Virus record (IMG/VR): IMGVR_UViG_3300034198_003517 | Span: 1 to 24,721 of that record | Origin: a virus | Strand: one strand, 5' to 3' | DNA: 24,721 nt | Shown here: positions 15,485-23,055 of the stretch, piece by piece | Numbering within the stretch: the stretch's first letter is position 1 | How the letters are laid out: the number at the start of each line of letters is the position of its first letter | Position numbers and translations under genes: made by a program | The notes under the pieces: model-generated | The model's database searches: none | The model's input: only the letters and a program-made list of their open reading frames with translations | What the model was told of the DNA's origin: nothing

Positions 15485-15981
15485 TCGGATACTTCTATTA
15501 CTAGATGAAATCGATCTTTATCCGAACAGTTCATAGCCGTATGAAATTTCGTAGTATCAGTCCACCAATACGATCCTCGATACAGATGCATTGATTCATT
15601 ACTAATGACCATAAAATTGTCAGGGTGAGTTATTAACGGCACATGAATTCTTGGTGTTAGATCTCTGTGCCACGAGTAACAGAGTCTAGGACGCATACGC
15701 ATCACCCTAATTCTTCCTATAATTCGAGGACTAAGTTCAGATAAGAAAGAGTGTAACCAGGCCTGATTGTAACATTGATCTCTCCAATGATTCCAATCTT
15801 CTAATTTTACTCCTAGTCTAGTTTTTCCCTCGCCAAAATCAACACTTTGATCATCATTCAATCTTCCTTTTAATCCAAACTGATCAGTATTTGAGTTAAC
15901 CATATTTTCAATTATAGGATTGAATTGTTCTAGAGCCTGAGTCATATTGACTTTGCCTAAAACTTTAAAGTAATCGCTCAT
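15481..15981 (-). CDS. Aspartyl/asparaginyl beta-hydroxylase-like 2OG/Fe(II) oxygenase
   Basis: The 166-residue protein is a compact cupin-type oxygenase. H105-x-D107 (YSWHRDLTP) and H147 (KFHTAMN) are the likely iron ligands and R157 (DRFHLVIEV) the 2-oxoglutarate anchor. HRDLTPRIHVPLITHPDNF followed by LYRGSYWW is the typical run of aspartyl/asparaginyl beta-hydroxylase-like proteins, a branch separate from the four other oxygenases here. GGAG lies 8 bases before ATG 15981, which overlaps the upstream stop as ATGA. Family members hydroxylate Asp/Asn in proteins or small substrates. Downstream of a tail-fibre-type gene in the same direction, that protein is a possible but unproven substrate. 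Confidence 0.83.
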   Translation of the reverse strand: MSDYFKVLGKVNMTQALEQFNPIIENMVNSNTDQFGLKGRLNDDQSVDFGEGKTRLGVKLEDWNHWRDQCYNQAWLHSFLSELSPRIIGRIRVMRMRPRLCYSWHRDLTPRIHVPLITHPDNFMVISNESMHLYRGSYWWTDTTKFHTAMNCSDKDRFHLVIEVSE

Positions 15982-16589
15982 TGTTTAACTCCTACAACCA
16001 TAAATCGTTTGTAATAGTCTAGGTCTAGAGTCTGACAAAATTTAAAATCTAGAGGATATTTTTGTTTAGTTTCTTCTAGACTTATACAAATATTAGGGTG
16101 ATCTTTACTTACATAATCGGTGCTGTGAATAAACATTAATGTATTTTGAGGCATACGATTAAACCAACTATGATCTGCAATGTGTTCTGAACTAGGATTA
16201 ATTACTGCATCATAATCTAGTTTAATGTCATTAACATCTGCTGTTAGATGTTTGAAATTTTTATTAAATCTGTTTAGATGATTAGCAAACTTTTCTAACC
16301 TTGCGTCTGGATCAACTTCGGTTATGTTGCGGTAGCCCATCTTCCATAAACAGAAGCTGGTAAAACCAAACCACGAACCTATTACTAATATTCTAGCATC
16401 CTTATCACAATATTTTTCTACAGCATCAAGTAACCATGCCTTACCTTGCATCTGCTTGACACGAAATGCATCTCGCATTTCTTTCAAGTCAGTGGATTCG
16501 AATACTGCATCGTTGAATAATGCATTCATGACCTCGGGAATATAACCAGCAGGCCTAGTGTAGTCAATAGTGTTAACTGTGTTGCTCAT
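15978..16589 (-). CDS. SAM methyltransferase-like Rossmann protein
   Basis: The 203-residue protein has a Rossmann opening RILVIGSWFGFTSFCLWKMG (66-85), then ITEVDPDARLEKF, in which the acidic EVDPD fits the ribose-binding residue of class I methyltransferases. LDYDAVINPSSEHI (124-137) takes the motif II/IV place and NTLMFIHSTDYV the next strand. It is not closely related to the three GCG-type methyltransferases in the window; GSWFG replaces GxGxG, so cofactor use is probable but not certain. It overlaps the upstream GT-like gene by 17 bases and the AspH-like gene by 4, clearly part of one message. Confidence 0.6.
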   Translation of the reverse strand: MSNTVNTIDYTRPAGYIPEVMNALFNDAVFESTDLKEMRDAFRVKQMQGKAWLLDAVEKYCDKDARILVIGSWFGFTSFCLWKMGYRNITEVDPDARLEKFANHLNRFNKNFKHLTADVNDIKLDYDAVINPSSEHIADHSWFNRMPQNTLMFIHSTDYVSKDHPNICISLEETKQKYPLDFKFCQTLDLDYYKRFMVVGVKQ

Positions 16590-17250
16590 TAAAGTAATTT
16601 TTTAACCATGTGTAATTATTAATATTGTGTATATCGTTGTTATCATCTTGTATGTATGTAACTGCATCTAGATATCCCTGGTAAGCCCACGATGCATTAT
16701 TAGTGCCGTTATCTAGATTGCCACAGTTTTTCCATTGTTCTAAATATGCATCAGCATAATTTAGGCTCGGTCGAGATTTAAAAATTGGAGACATAATTTT
16801 GACACAATGTCTAAAGGCAGTCTTCCATGCTTCGTAGGCAGTATTATTGTAATTAGTCTGACTAAAAACTTTTCTAAGAGACATCTTTTTGGCTGTAGCA
16901 TTTAGACAGAAGTCGCCTTTACTCATATCTTTGTTAATGATCGAGTCTTTCCTCCATAACTTGACTCCTCCTAAATTAGTAGGCATTCTGCTTATCGGGT
17001 CAAGAGCATTAAACAATAACAAATCGGCTGGACATTCAATATCCCAAACTAACTCTTCTAGTAGCCAGTTATCTCCGTCAACAGTCCAGAAATAGTCGCT
17101 GTCACATAAGTCGTTGCAGGCTAGGTGTACACGATCAATTCCTTTCACCCCGTGTATACGAATTGCACTAGGGTGCAATTCTAGCACTCTTTGCCAATTT
17201 GTTTCTTGGTTAGATTCGTTGAAAGAAATAAAAAATATATTTTGCGTCAT
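16573..17250 (-). CDS. Putative GT-A-type glycosyltransferase-like protein
   Basis: The 225-residue protein opens with a strand NIFFISFNESN and continues RIHGVKGIDRVHLACNDLC. DYFWTVDGDNWLL (52-64) then has the acidic DGDN cluster expected at the metal- and nucleotide-sugar site of GT-A glycosyltransferases. LGGVKLWRKDSI (93-104) resembles the next acceptor-side strand. The C-terminal third is helical and rich in Asn and Tyr. No ribosome site is visible; a 55-base AT-rich spacer separates it from the SDR gene. With an SDR, methyltransferase, oxygenase and sulfotransferase around it, it would fit glycan building or modification. Sugar and acceptor unknown. Confidence 0.5.
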   Translation of the reverse strand: MTQNIFFISFNESNQETNWQRVLELHPSAIRIHGVKGIDRVHLACNDLCDSDYFWTVDGDNWLLEELVWDIECPADLLLFNALDPISRMPTNLGGVKLWRKDSIINKDMSKGDFCLNATAKKMSLRKVFSQTNYNNTAYEAWKTAFRHCVKIMSPIFKSRPSLNYADAYLEQWKNCGNLDNGTNNASWAYQGYLDAVTYIQDDNNDIHNINNYTWLKNYFNEQHS

Positions 17251-17305
17251 TGATGCGTTTAAATAGTTGAATATTTAACGCTAGAAGACTGCCTTAACAA
17301 TATTT

Positions 17306-17836
17306 TTACTTGCCAAGACTTATATCGTAGATTTTAAATTCAGCACTATTAGTCAAAACAAAATTTATAACATCTGCTATTGCCTGCGGATTTATTTTTG
17401 GTTCATCAAATCCTGCAACTCTAGGAACATCTACCCAGCTAGGGCGAATGTTAACCATATGAGGGTGCGGTGCCGATGCTCGCAGTTGTTTAACTGTTTG
17501 ATCTAGTGCGTGTTTGTAGATAGTATAGGGATGATCGCGTCGTTGTGTAAACTCTGTACCATACGAGCCTATAGTGATTATGGTTTTAGACGGATTGTCT
17601 TTCCACGATAACCAAACTTTTCTTAATAGTTCGGTCTGTGCCCAGCCGTGTTGAAACGAATGTGCATTGTTTATAAAGCAGTCACAGTTGATTATTTCAG
17701 CTGCAACCCGATCGGTGTCTTTGATGTCCCAACCATTGCTTCTGCTATAACCAAAAACCTCGTAGTTTTTAGCTACGAGGTCTTTGTAAACTGCTGCTCC
17801 AATTCCTTTAGAGTGTCCAGTTAGTGCTATTTTCAT
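17306..17836 (-). CDS. Short-chain dehydrogenase/reductase (short form)
   Basis: The 176-residue protein has the SDR cofactor motif TGHSKGIG (6-13), the structural INNAHS (55-60), and the catalytic set Ser91 (IITIGSYG) with Tyr104 and Lys108 in PYTIYKHA. The usual SDR is about 250 residues; here the substrate-binding C-terminal part is reduced. Arg31 after the second strand (GYSRSN) suggests NADP(H) preference. It begins 7 bases after the tail-fibre-type stop. The AAAGG is directly against the ATG, so initiation may depend on coupling. It probably oxidises or reduces a hydroxyl/keto group on a sugar or small molecule of the neighbouring pathway. Confidence 0.82.
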   Translation of the reverse strand: MKIALTGHSKGIGAAVYKDLVAKNYEVFGYSRSNGWDIKDTDRVAAEIINCDCFINNAHSFQHGWAQTELLRKVWLSWKDNPSKTIITIGSYGTEFTQRRDHPYTIYKHALDQTVKQLRASAPHPHMVNIRPSWVDVPRVAGFDEPKINPQAIADVINFVLTNSAEFKIYDISLGK

Positions 17837-17843
17837 CCTTTAT

Positions 17844-20180
17844 TTATGAAACAGCATAAGCTGGCACAACATATTCTACTCCGTTAACTTTGATCTTAAA
17901 ATAGGTACTAGGAGTCGCAGGCAATGCACTAGCAACACCAGCAGCACCTACAGTGCTCTGTTGAGCAACAACGAAGTCAACAGTACCAGTTCCGTTTGGA
18001 TCTAGTTCGATATCAGTGTTAGTAGTGGATGTTGAGATCTTATTATCTGCAACTCTTAAGAAGCCAGTGTTAAATCCATCGCCAGCAGTTATTGATTGGT
18101 TAACTGATAAGCTGCCTGCTGGGATAGTAACGTTTCTAGTGGCGCCGATCAACATTGCTGTTGCACTTGTTCCTGAAGTATCAGTGGTCAAGAAGCGGAA
18201 AGCACCAGCAACGTTGCTGCCAGATATACCGCCAACTTCTGTTCTTAAAATAGCAGCAACTGATTGTGCGCTACCGTTGTAACCAGCAAAACGGATGCTA
18301 CCTATTACATCGTTTGCCTGCACTGCTGTAGGAACAGAAACTGTGCCTCTTGATCTTTCCCAACGCCAGTGATTGTTAGAACTTGCAGTATTATGGAAAG
18401 TTTCAGAAAGTAATGGTATGTTAGAGTCGGTATTGCTAAATGTTCTTATTTGACCTTGTGTTGTTGTACCGCCAATTGTAACAGCTATCGATGATAGACT
18501 ACCAGTAACGTTGCCCACAACATCACCAGTAACGTTGCCTGTAACGTTACCTATTAATTCACCCCTCAACACACCAGCAACACCGTCTACGAGGATTGTA
18601 GAATCATCAGCAAACACACTACCTTTAACATCTCCAAAAACTGGACCGGTATGTGTTCCGTTAGTACTACCTGTAACATTGCCAACTAAATTACCAGTAA
18701 CAGTACCGATAGTTGCATCGCCAACAGTTAGCACTCCTGTGCCAGGATTGTATTTGAAAGTGTCGTCAGTGTAAATTAAATTATCACCAGTTTGATCATC
18801 GAAGAAAGAGATGAAGTGATCAGCACTAGTTCCTGTGGTGTTAACTGTAATAGTAGTAGCATTAGATCCAGCAGCGGTAGTAATGGCACTTCCGCCCACT
18901 GTAGAACCTGCTGGCAGATTAATGATCGATCCGTTGCCGCTAATTGTAGCATTACCAATCCACAAGGCGTTGTCGCCTTCTGTTAGGTATAGTTTATTAA
19001 ACTTTCTTATGTAAGAACCTAGGCTATATGTTTCGCTGTTATCGGGTAGTACGTCTCCGCCAATGAACAGCTCATTTTCTACAGTTACATCACTATTAAA
19101 GACCACAGAAGGTATAACAGTTATTGCACTAGAGTCAGCTGTATCAATTGTAGATGCAAATACTGTTGTTCCAGTTACACTTGTAGCCGATACTGATGTT
19201 GAATTAATTGTAGCTGCATTTAGTACACTTAGAGCTAACGTGTTTGTACTTGGTTGGTACGTTAAACTGGTATCAGTTCGAACACTCTCGTCTCCGTTTG
19301 AATTTTGTGTAAATGTAATATAGTGTACAGACGATGATGAGTTAGAAGGAACTAAAGTAACGGTTGATGCTATAGTTGCAGAACTAGCAGTACCAGTTAG
19401 ATTTCCAATTACGTTACCAGTCAATGATCCAATTAACGCACCTCGTAATACTCCAGATCTAGCATCAACTAATGTTGTTGAATCATCTGCAAATACGCTA
19501 CCGGTTAGATCTCCGTGGAAAGTACCGTTGGTAGTATTAACTAAAACTGTGCTGTCCGTTCCGATTACATTTCCGGAAACAACAATATTATAAGTATCAC
19601 CTTCATTAATTCCTAGAGGTTGTCCACCCACTGTTGAGCCTGTTGGAAAATCTATAGCTGTGCCTGTTGATGTAATTACTGCATCGCCTAGATAAAGACT
19701 AGATCCGCTAAGATAAAGATCTTTAAATCTACGAGTTGAACTACCTAAATTATAAACTTCGTTAACGTCGGGAATAATATGTCCTTCGGGAACGAATGTA
19801 CCGTAAACTTGTTTCGTTTCGGAATTAACAATTAATCCAGAATCATCTGCCCACAAGTTTCCTTTAAAACCTTGATCTGCCCCAATTAAACCAATATAAT
19901 TTGTTAGATTTTGTTGTACCGTTGCATTTAATCTATTGCCAACTAGACTAAATGTAATTCCACTATGTTGTGAATTGTCAGATAGGCTGTCTCCCAAGAA
20001 CATCTTGGCAGTGGTTGTTCTGGCATCTGCAACACTAAAAGCAGTTACAGGCAAACCACCAGCAGTAGTACCATCGCCTACATAAACGGCTTTTGTTGTT
20101 GTATCGTAGACAATTTCACCTACTAACGGGGTAGTTGCCAGCCTATCAGCTGTTGACCCTCTTCTAAGTTGTAAAGGCAT
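17844..20180 (-). CDS. Tail-fibre-type structural protein with glycine-rich repeats
   Basis: The 778-residue protein begins MPLQLRRGSTADRL and continues GEIVYDTTTKAVYVGDGTTA, the widespread N-terminal module of phage tail fibre and tropism proteins. The body is low in charged residues and rich in Gly, Thr, Ser, Val and Asn. It contains two copies of a module with YNLGSSTRRFKDLYL / YSLGSYIRKFNKLYL and FPTGSTVGG / LPAGSTVGG, and two of SVFADDST..LVD..GVLRG followed by GNVTG-type repeats. The C-terminus ends NGVEYVVPAYAVS. AGGAGTTAAGA precedes the ATG and a CATAAATA late-type promoter lies about 35 bases upstream. A structural part of the adsorption apparatus is likely; an intramolecular chaperone was not seen. 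Confidence 0.85.
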   Translation of the reverse strand: MPLQLRRGSTADRLATTPLVGEIVYDTTTKAVYVGDGTTAGGLPVTAFSVADARTTTAKMFLGDSLSDNSQHSGITFSLVGNRLNATVQQNLTNYIGLIGADQGFKGNLWADDSGLIVNSETKQVYGTFVPEGHIIPDVNEVYNLGSSTRRFKDLYLSGSSLYLGDAVITSTGTAIDFPTGSTVGGQPLGINEGDTYNIVVSGNVIGTDSTVLVNTTNGTFHGDLTGSVFADDSTTLVDARSGVLRGALIGSLTGNVIGNLTGTASSATIASTVTLVPSNSSSSVHYITFTQNSNGDESVRTDTSLTYQPSTNTLALSVLNAATINSTSVSATSVTGTTVFASTIDTADSSAITVIPSVVFNSDVTVENELFIGGDVLPDNSETYSLGSYIRKFNKLYLTEGDNALWIGNATISGNGSIINLPAGSTVGGSAITTAAGSNATTITVNTTGTSADHFISFFDDQTGDNLIYTDDTFKYNPGTGVLTVGDATIGTVTGNLVGNVTGSTNGTHTGPVFGDVKGSVFADDSTILVDGVAGVLRGELIGNVTGNVTGDVVGNVTGSLSSIAVTIGGTTTQGQIRTFSNTDSNIPLLSETFHNTASSNNHWRWERSRGTVSVPTAVQANDVIGSIRFAGYNGSAQSVAAILRTEVGGISGSNVAGAFRFLTTDTSGTSATAMLIGATRNVTIPAGSLSVNQSITAGDGFNTGFLRVADNKISTSTTNTDIELDPNGTGTVDFVVAQQSTVGAAGVASALPATPSTYFKIKVNGVEYVVPAYAVS
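18501..19499 (-). repeat. Duplicated glycine-repeat module inside the tail-fibre-type gene
   Basis: Residues 228-262 (19395-19499) and 520-560 (18501-18623) share GSVFADDST..LVD..GVLRG.LIG and then GxxTGxxxG repeats. A second pair, residues 137-188 (19617-19772) and 379-432 (18885-19046), shares the LGS..R.F..LYL and GSTVGG elements. DNA identity is moderate, showing an old internal duplication rather than a recent one. Confidence 0.7.
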
Positions 20181-20213
20181 TCTTAACTCCTGGAATATTC
20201 GAATTCTATGTTA

Positions 20214-20221
20214 TATTTATG
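20214..20221 (-). promoter_or_regulatory. T4-late-type promoter, CATAAATA, for the tail-fibre-type gene
   Basis: On the minus strand CATAAATA matches the T4 late consensus TATAAATA at seven of eight bases. It lies about 35 bases before the ATG at 20180, with a ribosome site between, and just downstream of a strong terminator that ends the preceding unit. Its position is what a late structural gene needs. Confidence 0.6.
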
Positions 20222-20255
20222 CCTTTGTTTCTTTTCCCTAAAGTTAGATTTTTAG

Positions 20256-20284
20256 TCAAAAAAATAGGCTCCGAAGAGCCTATT
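20256..20284 (-). terminator. Strong intrinsic terminator after the phosphoesterase gene
   Basis: On the minus strand a 9-bp stem AATAGGCTC/GAGCCTATT closes a TTCG tetraloop and is followed directly by a run of Ts. It lies 17 bases past the stop of the 20302 gene, so it ends the 24.7-20.3 kb unit before the tail-fibre-type gene. The UUCG loop is an unusually stable form. Confidence 0.92.
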
Positions 20285-20301
20285 AAACTACGTAGATTAT
20301 G

Positions 20302-20907
20302 TTACATTGTGGGACCGTTACCGTTCCTAAATCCAACTTCGCCACCTTCTGCTTCGATACGCTTTAACACATCTTCAAACAAAATAGGTGCAAAGTCTGG
20401 AGTTTGTTCTACGCATACACAATGATACCGTGGATCGATCTCATCGCTGTACAATACAGTACCTGTCTTAGCATCAACTCCACGAGCTTTTCTTACGCGA
20501 TTTGCGTGAGTGTGTCCGTGAATGTTAACGCCAAACCGTCCTAAGCTGTCGCTGTGTACAGGAATATGACTTAAGATCATTCCGTTCATAACGTGATATG
20601 CTCGTAATTCTCTAAAGTACTGTCTATAATCATCATCACGAAAGATGTCGTGATTTCCGCGGATTAAGACCTTGTCACCGTTTAAGCGAGCCAAAGTAGA
20701 CAAAGCTCTACGATTAATAACAACATCACCTAAATGATAGACTTTGTCTGAGGGCTTGACCCGTTCGTTCCAGGCTTTGACCATAGCTTCGTCCATTTCG
20801 TTGGGATCAGTCCAGGGTCTTAACTTTGTCACTCCGTCTGAACGAGTAAACTTACATACGCCTACGTGTCCAAAGTGAGTGTCGCTTACTAAAAATACGC
20901 TAGGCAT
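20302..20907 (-). CDS. Calcineurin-like metallophosphoesterase
   Basis: The 201-residue protein has every metal-site motif of the family in order: D9xH11 (SDTHFGH), GD (60-61, YHLGDVV), GNHD (84-87, IRGNHD), H114 (ILSHIP) and HGHTH (130-134). The length is typical of compact bacterial and phage members. The family cleaves phosphoesters in nucleotides, cyclic nucleotides, nucleic acids or proteins, so the exact substrate is open. AAGGAG lies 7 bases before the ATG. It is the last gene of the unit. A role in nucleotide signalling, RNA end-trimming or removal of host defence nucleotides is possible but not shown. Confidence 0.9.
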   Translation of the reverse strand: MPSVFLVSDTHFGHVGVCKFTRSDGVTKLRPWTDPNEMDEAMVKAWNERVKPSDKVYHLGDVVINRRALSTLARLNGDKVLIRGNHDIFRDDDYRQYFRELRAYHVMNGMILSHIPVHSDSLGRFGVNIHGHTHANRVRKARGVDAKTGTVLYSDEIDPRYHCVCVEQTPDFAPILFEDVLKRIEAEGGEVGFRNGNGPTM

Positions 20908-20917
20908 AATTCACTCC

Positions 20918-21169
20918 TTATAATTTTAACAACGCCATTGTGGCTGTAGATTCATTCTTTACGCCTACATAATAGGGCCTTGCAGTATAGCCTAAGATTT
21001 TATCAAATTTAGGCTTCCCCCAAAATGTGGAATCCCAGCGAAAACCTTCTAATTCTTTAACTGCCTTTTCTATTCTATTAGAATCGGAACTCCAACGATC
21101 GATCAGAAAGGCATAGCGATAGCCTTTGTGATACAGATTGTGTCTGCGGTCTAATTTTATCAACCTCAT
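20918..21169 (-). CDS. Small basic phage protein of unknown function
   Basis: This 83-residue protein (MRLIKLDRRHNLYHKGYRYA...) is rich in Arg, Lys, Tyr and Trp and reads as a mixed alpha/beta fold, with a helix RIEKAVKELEGF and a strand RPYYVGVKN. I recognise no domain. The start is very well supported by AAAGGAGGG about 5 bases upstream. It sits between the SprT-like and phosphoesterase genes with short spacers and belongs to that unit. The strong ribosome site implies good expression. Confidence 0.75.
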   Translation of the reverse strand: MRLIKLDRRHNLYHKGYRYAFLIDRWSSDSNRIEKAVKELEGFRWDSTFWGKPKFDKILGYTARPYYVGVKNESTATMALLKL

Positions 21170-21181
21170 TTTGCCCTCCTT

Positions 21182-21586
21182 TCATTGTATAGATCTCCGA
21201 AATATCAACTCTTGTTTGCTAAACGCTTCCACTTCCCAGGGCATATTCAAATACTTGGTACGTTTAGAGTAGCGTTTGCCTCTCCAAAAGTTAATGCCAT
21301 TTTTTGCCTTCAGTGTACCCTTGGCCATTTGTTTAACGTGTACCATTTCGTGTGCTAGAGTAACACCCATCTGTGCTAGGGTACCAGGACGTACTACAAC
21401 AACATAGCTGTCGATACCGTCTAACGGCATTGTCATACCCTCGTTGCCTTCGCCACATTCATTTGCAATTCGAACCAACAAGGCCTTGCGACTACGGGTT
21501 AGTCCCAGTTGCTCAATTATGCTGGGAAGAATAGCTTCAACGAACTTCTTTTTGCGTTCACTGCGGGCTTCAACAAGATATTCCAT
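21182..21586 (-). CDS. SprT-like zinc metallopeptidase-type protein
   Basis: The 134-residue protein contains the zinc-binding HExxH motif, HEMVH at 79-83, in the setting TLAHEMVHVKQMAKG, which matches SprT/Spartan-like domains. A second zinc-ligand region may lie downstream (KRYSKRTKYLNMPWEVEA, with Glu). The family includes proteases that cut DNA-protein cross-links and phage proteins of unclear role. AAAGGAAA lies 6 bases before the ATG, and a perfect sigma70-type promoter lies just upstream, so it heads a transcript that also covers the next two genes. Confidence 0.75.
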   Translation of the reverse strand: MEYLVEARSERKKKFVEAILPSIIEQLGLTRSRKALLVRIANECGEGNEGMTMPLDGIDSYVVVVRPGTLAQMGVTLAHEMVHVKQMAKGTLKAKNGINFWRGKRYSKRTKYLNMPWEVEAFSKQELIFRRSIQ

Positions 21587-21611
21587 TGGGTTTCCTTTGA
21601 ACAGTTAATAT

Positions 21612-21640
21612 ATTATAACATCAACCGCTCAAAATGTCAA
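21612..21640 (-). promoter_or_regulatory. Perfect sigma70-type promoter upstream of the SprT-like gene
   Basis: On the minus strand TTGACA (21635-21640) and TATAAT (21612-21617) are separated by 17 bases: both boxes and the spacing match the consensus exactly. The expected start of transcription lies about 20 bases before the ATG at 21586. It lies in the 56-base gap after the 21643 gene, so it would be used by unmodified host RNA polymerase. Confidence 0.9.
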
Positions 21641-21642
21641 CC

Positions 21643-21837
21643 TCAGCACATTGCGTCTATGTTGCGGCCCTTGTCCAAATCTAGTCGAATATTCCGTGCT
21701 ACTCGTTCTGCTACAATTTCTTCAAAGTTGCGGCGTTCGACAACCTTGCGGTAGTCTTCTTCTCGCTTCTTTTGGATATTAGTCTGCTCCAAATTGTAGT
21801 CACGAATGCGACATTCATCAGCTTTTGAAATGTTCAT
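21643..21837 (-). CDS. Small charged helical protein of unknown function
   Basis: The 64-residue product is almost all charged helix (NLEQTNIQKKREEDYRKVVE, then EEIVAERVARNIRLDLDKG) and may form a coiled coil. No domain is recognised. AAGGTGA lies 5 bases before ATG 21837, and the ATG overlaps the phosphatase stop as ATGA, so it is coupled to it. It is the last gene before the promoter at 21612-21640. Such proteins can be small regulators or scaffolds, but nothing here tells which. Confidence 0.65.
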   Translation of the reverse strand: MNISKADECRIRDYNLEQTNIQKKREEDYRKVVERRNFEEIVAERVARNIRLDLDKGRNIDAMC

Positions 21838-22325
21838 ATGTCACCTTCGTAGTTTTTAGGAACAATAAGTCCAGAATCAAGCACCACACCGTTGATGGTG
21901 TGGGCTTCGTTTTCGTCATAGGTCCAACCCAAGTGTTTCATCATCTTGTGCTTGACCAACAGGTTAGGGCTACGAAAGACTTCACAATCGTCAAAGCCCA
22001 TCATAACACCAACTTCGCAGACTGCGCCACTACGGCAGACACCTGCTACACAATGAACAACCACATTCATACGCTGGTCCAATGCCCGTTGCAGTAGAGC
22101 CACAAGTTGTTCAGCCTGAGCATCAGTGACCTTGAACTCTTCTCCCCAAGGGTCGTTCTTTTCAAGATCAAGGAACTCAAACTGGTGAGTCTCTTTGAAC
22201 TTGTGCATAGGCACAGGAAACTCCATAGCAGGATCGACGATTTGGATCAGTATAGAGTTTTCGCCGGCATTGTGGTGCCGACCTTTAGGAATGTCTCCTA
22301 GCGATACATTTTCAATCCAGGGCAT
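21834..22325 (-). CDS. Tyrosine/dual-specificity protein phosphatase-like protein
   Basis: The 163-residue protein contains the CX5R phosphatase signature in VVHCVAGVCRSGAVCEV: Cys92 is the nucleophile and Arg98 the phosphate binder, with Ser99 following as in the family. Length and order fit a compact dual-specificity or protein tyrosine phosphatase. The family removes phosphate from Tyr/Ser/Thr or from phospholipid or RNA 5' ends. AAGGAG lies 8 bases before the ATG and the gene overlaps the previous one by 14 bases. The usual general-acid aspartate upstream was not located with certainty. Target unknown; host signalling or phosphorylated phage proteins are possible. Confidence 0.82.
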   Translation of the reverse strand: MPWIENVSLGDIPKGRHHNAGENSILIQIVDPAMEFPVPMHKFKETHQFEFLDLEKNDPWGEEFKVTDAQAEQLVALLQRALDQRMNVVVHCVAGVCRSGAVCEVGVMMGFDDCEVFRSPNLLVKHKMMKHLGWTYDENEAHTINGVVLDSGLIVPKNYEGDI

Positions 22326-23055
22326 ATTCTAACTCCTTTGATGTTTTACCACCGAGCTCTTTCCAAACTCGTTGCTTTTCGTAGTATCTAGCCATACCTG
22401 GCCAGTCACTGGCAAAGATGCTGAAACTGTATCCAGGGCGCTGGCACCAGGTATTGAACTCTTTGTTAAAGTGTCCACCTGCTCCGCCGCCTGAACCAGT
22501 GTGTGCTCGCTGACGACCGGTACTGAAACTGCCACGGCTGAACAAGTCACTACCCAAGTAAACACTGTCGAACTCTTTGGGCCATTCGACCAACCATTCG
22601 ATCTGACCTTGCCAGCCTGGGTAACCTCGCGGCGCACCTTCAACACGACCTCCCCAATTGGTCACTCCGCCAACTGGACAACTGTGACTGTTACTGACAC
22701 TGTCGCTCCAACGAAGTTGATGTGTAATCTTCAGAACTTTGGGCACAGGCATATTGCCTGCGTTCTTGCCCCGTCCAAGTTTCATACCAACATTCTTCCA
22801 ATCGTAGGGATCGCCTAGAGCGGCTTCTGACCAAAACAGATGTTGGTTGTCAATAACCATTTGCATCCATTCGTCAATACTTTGTTCGCGCTCGTAGAGC
22901 TCAGCCCACGCCCTATCTTTGACTTCTTCAGCAATCTGTAGCTTTCGTTGTGCATTACGATGTCGTGCCAACTTGCGCAGATGTGCAGTGTATTTTGTTT
23001 TGTCTTCGAAGAGCTTGCCGTCTGCATCGCTCTTCCAAACTAGAATTTGACTCAT
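22312..23055 (-). CDS. Phage protein of unknown function with Gly-rich segment
   Basis: The 247-residue protein has a charged helical N-terminus (KTKYTAHLRKLARHR, then QIAEEVKDRAWAELYEREQS). A middle part begins WSDSVSNSHSCPVGG, and a Gly/Ser-rich segment RQRAHTGSGGGAGGHFNKEF is followed by a Trp/Tyr-rich C-terminus. The helical start resembles phage proteins that bind nucleic acid, but I recognise no catalytic motif. AGGAGAG lies 6 bases before the ATG. It is expressed with the phosphatase gene, which it overlaps by 14 bases. Confidence 0.75.
   Translation of the reverse strand: MSQILVWKSDADGKLFEDKTKYTAHLRKLARHRNAQRKLQIAEEVKDRAWAELYEREQSIDEWMQMVIDNQHLFWSEAALGDPYDWKNVGMKLGRGKNAGNMPVPKVLKITHQLRWSDSVSNSHSCPVGGVTNWGGRVEGAPRGYPGWQGQIEWLVEWPKEFDSVYLGSDLFSRGSFSTGRQRAHTGSGGGAGGHFNKEFNTWCQRPGYSFSIFASDWPGMARYYEKQRVWKELGGKTSKELEYALD

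Noticed and set aside
17251-17305. TTAAATA/TATTTAA inverted repeat as a terminator between SDR and GT-like genes
   Set aside because: The stem is entirely A-T, weak, and not followed by a clear T run on the minus strand; it may just be an AT-rich leader.
17837-17846. ATAAATA before the SDR gene as a late promoter
   Set aside because: It ends only a few bases before the ATG and overlaps the fibre-type stop, so a transcript would have essentially no leader; co-transcription with the fibre gene is more likely.
18511-19323. Plus-strand frames of about 86-88 codons opposite the fibre-type gene
   Set aside because: They mirror its low-complexity Thr/Val/Gly codons and have no ribosome site or recognisable domain.
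18501-19772. Regular repeats suggesting a CRISPR array or other direct-repeat array
   Set aside because: They are degenerate protein-level modules of the fibre-type gene in a continuous reading frame, with no uniform repeats and spacers.
22329-22818. Long frames on both strands (22329-22646 minus and 22501-22818 plus) inside the 22312-23055 gene
   Set aside because: They lie within a well-supported gene with a ribosome site and coupling on both sides; neither has a domain or a good ribosome site.
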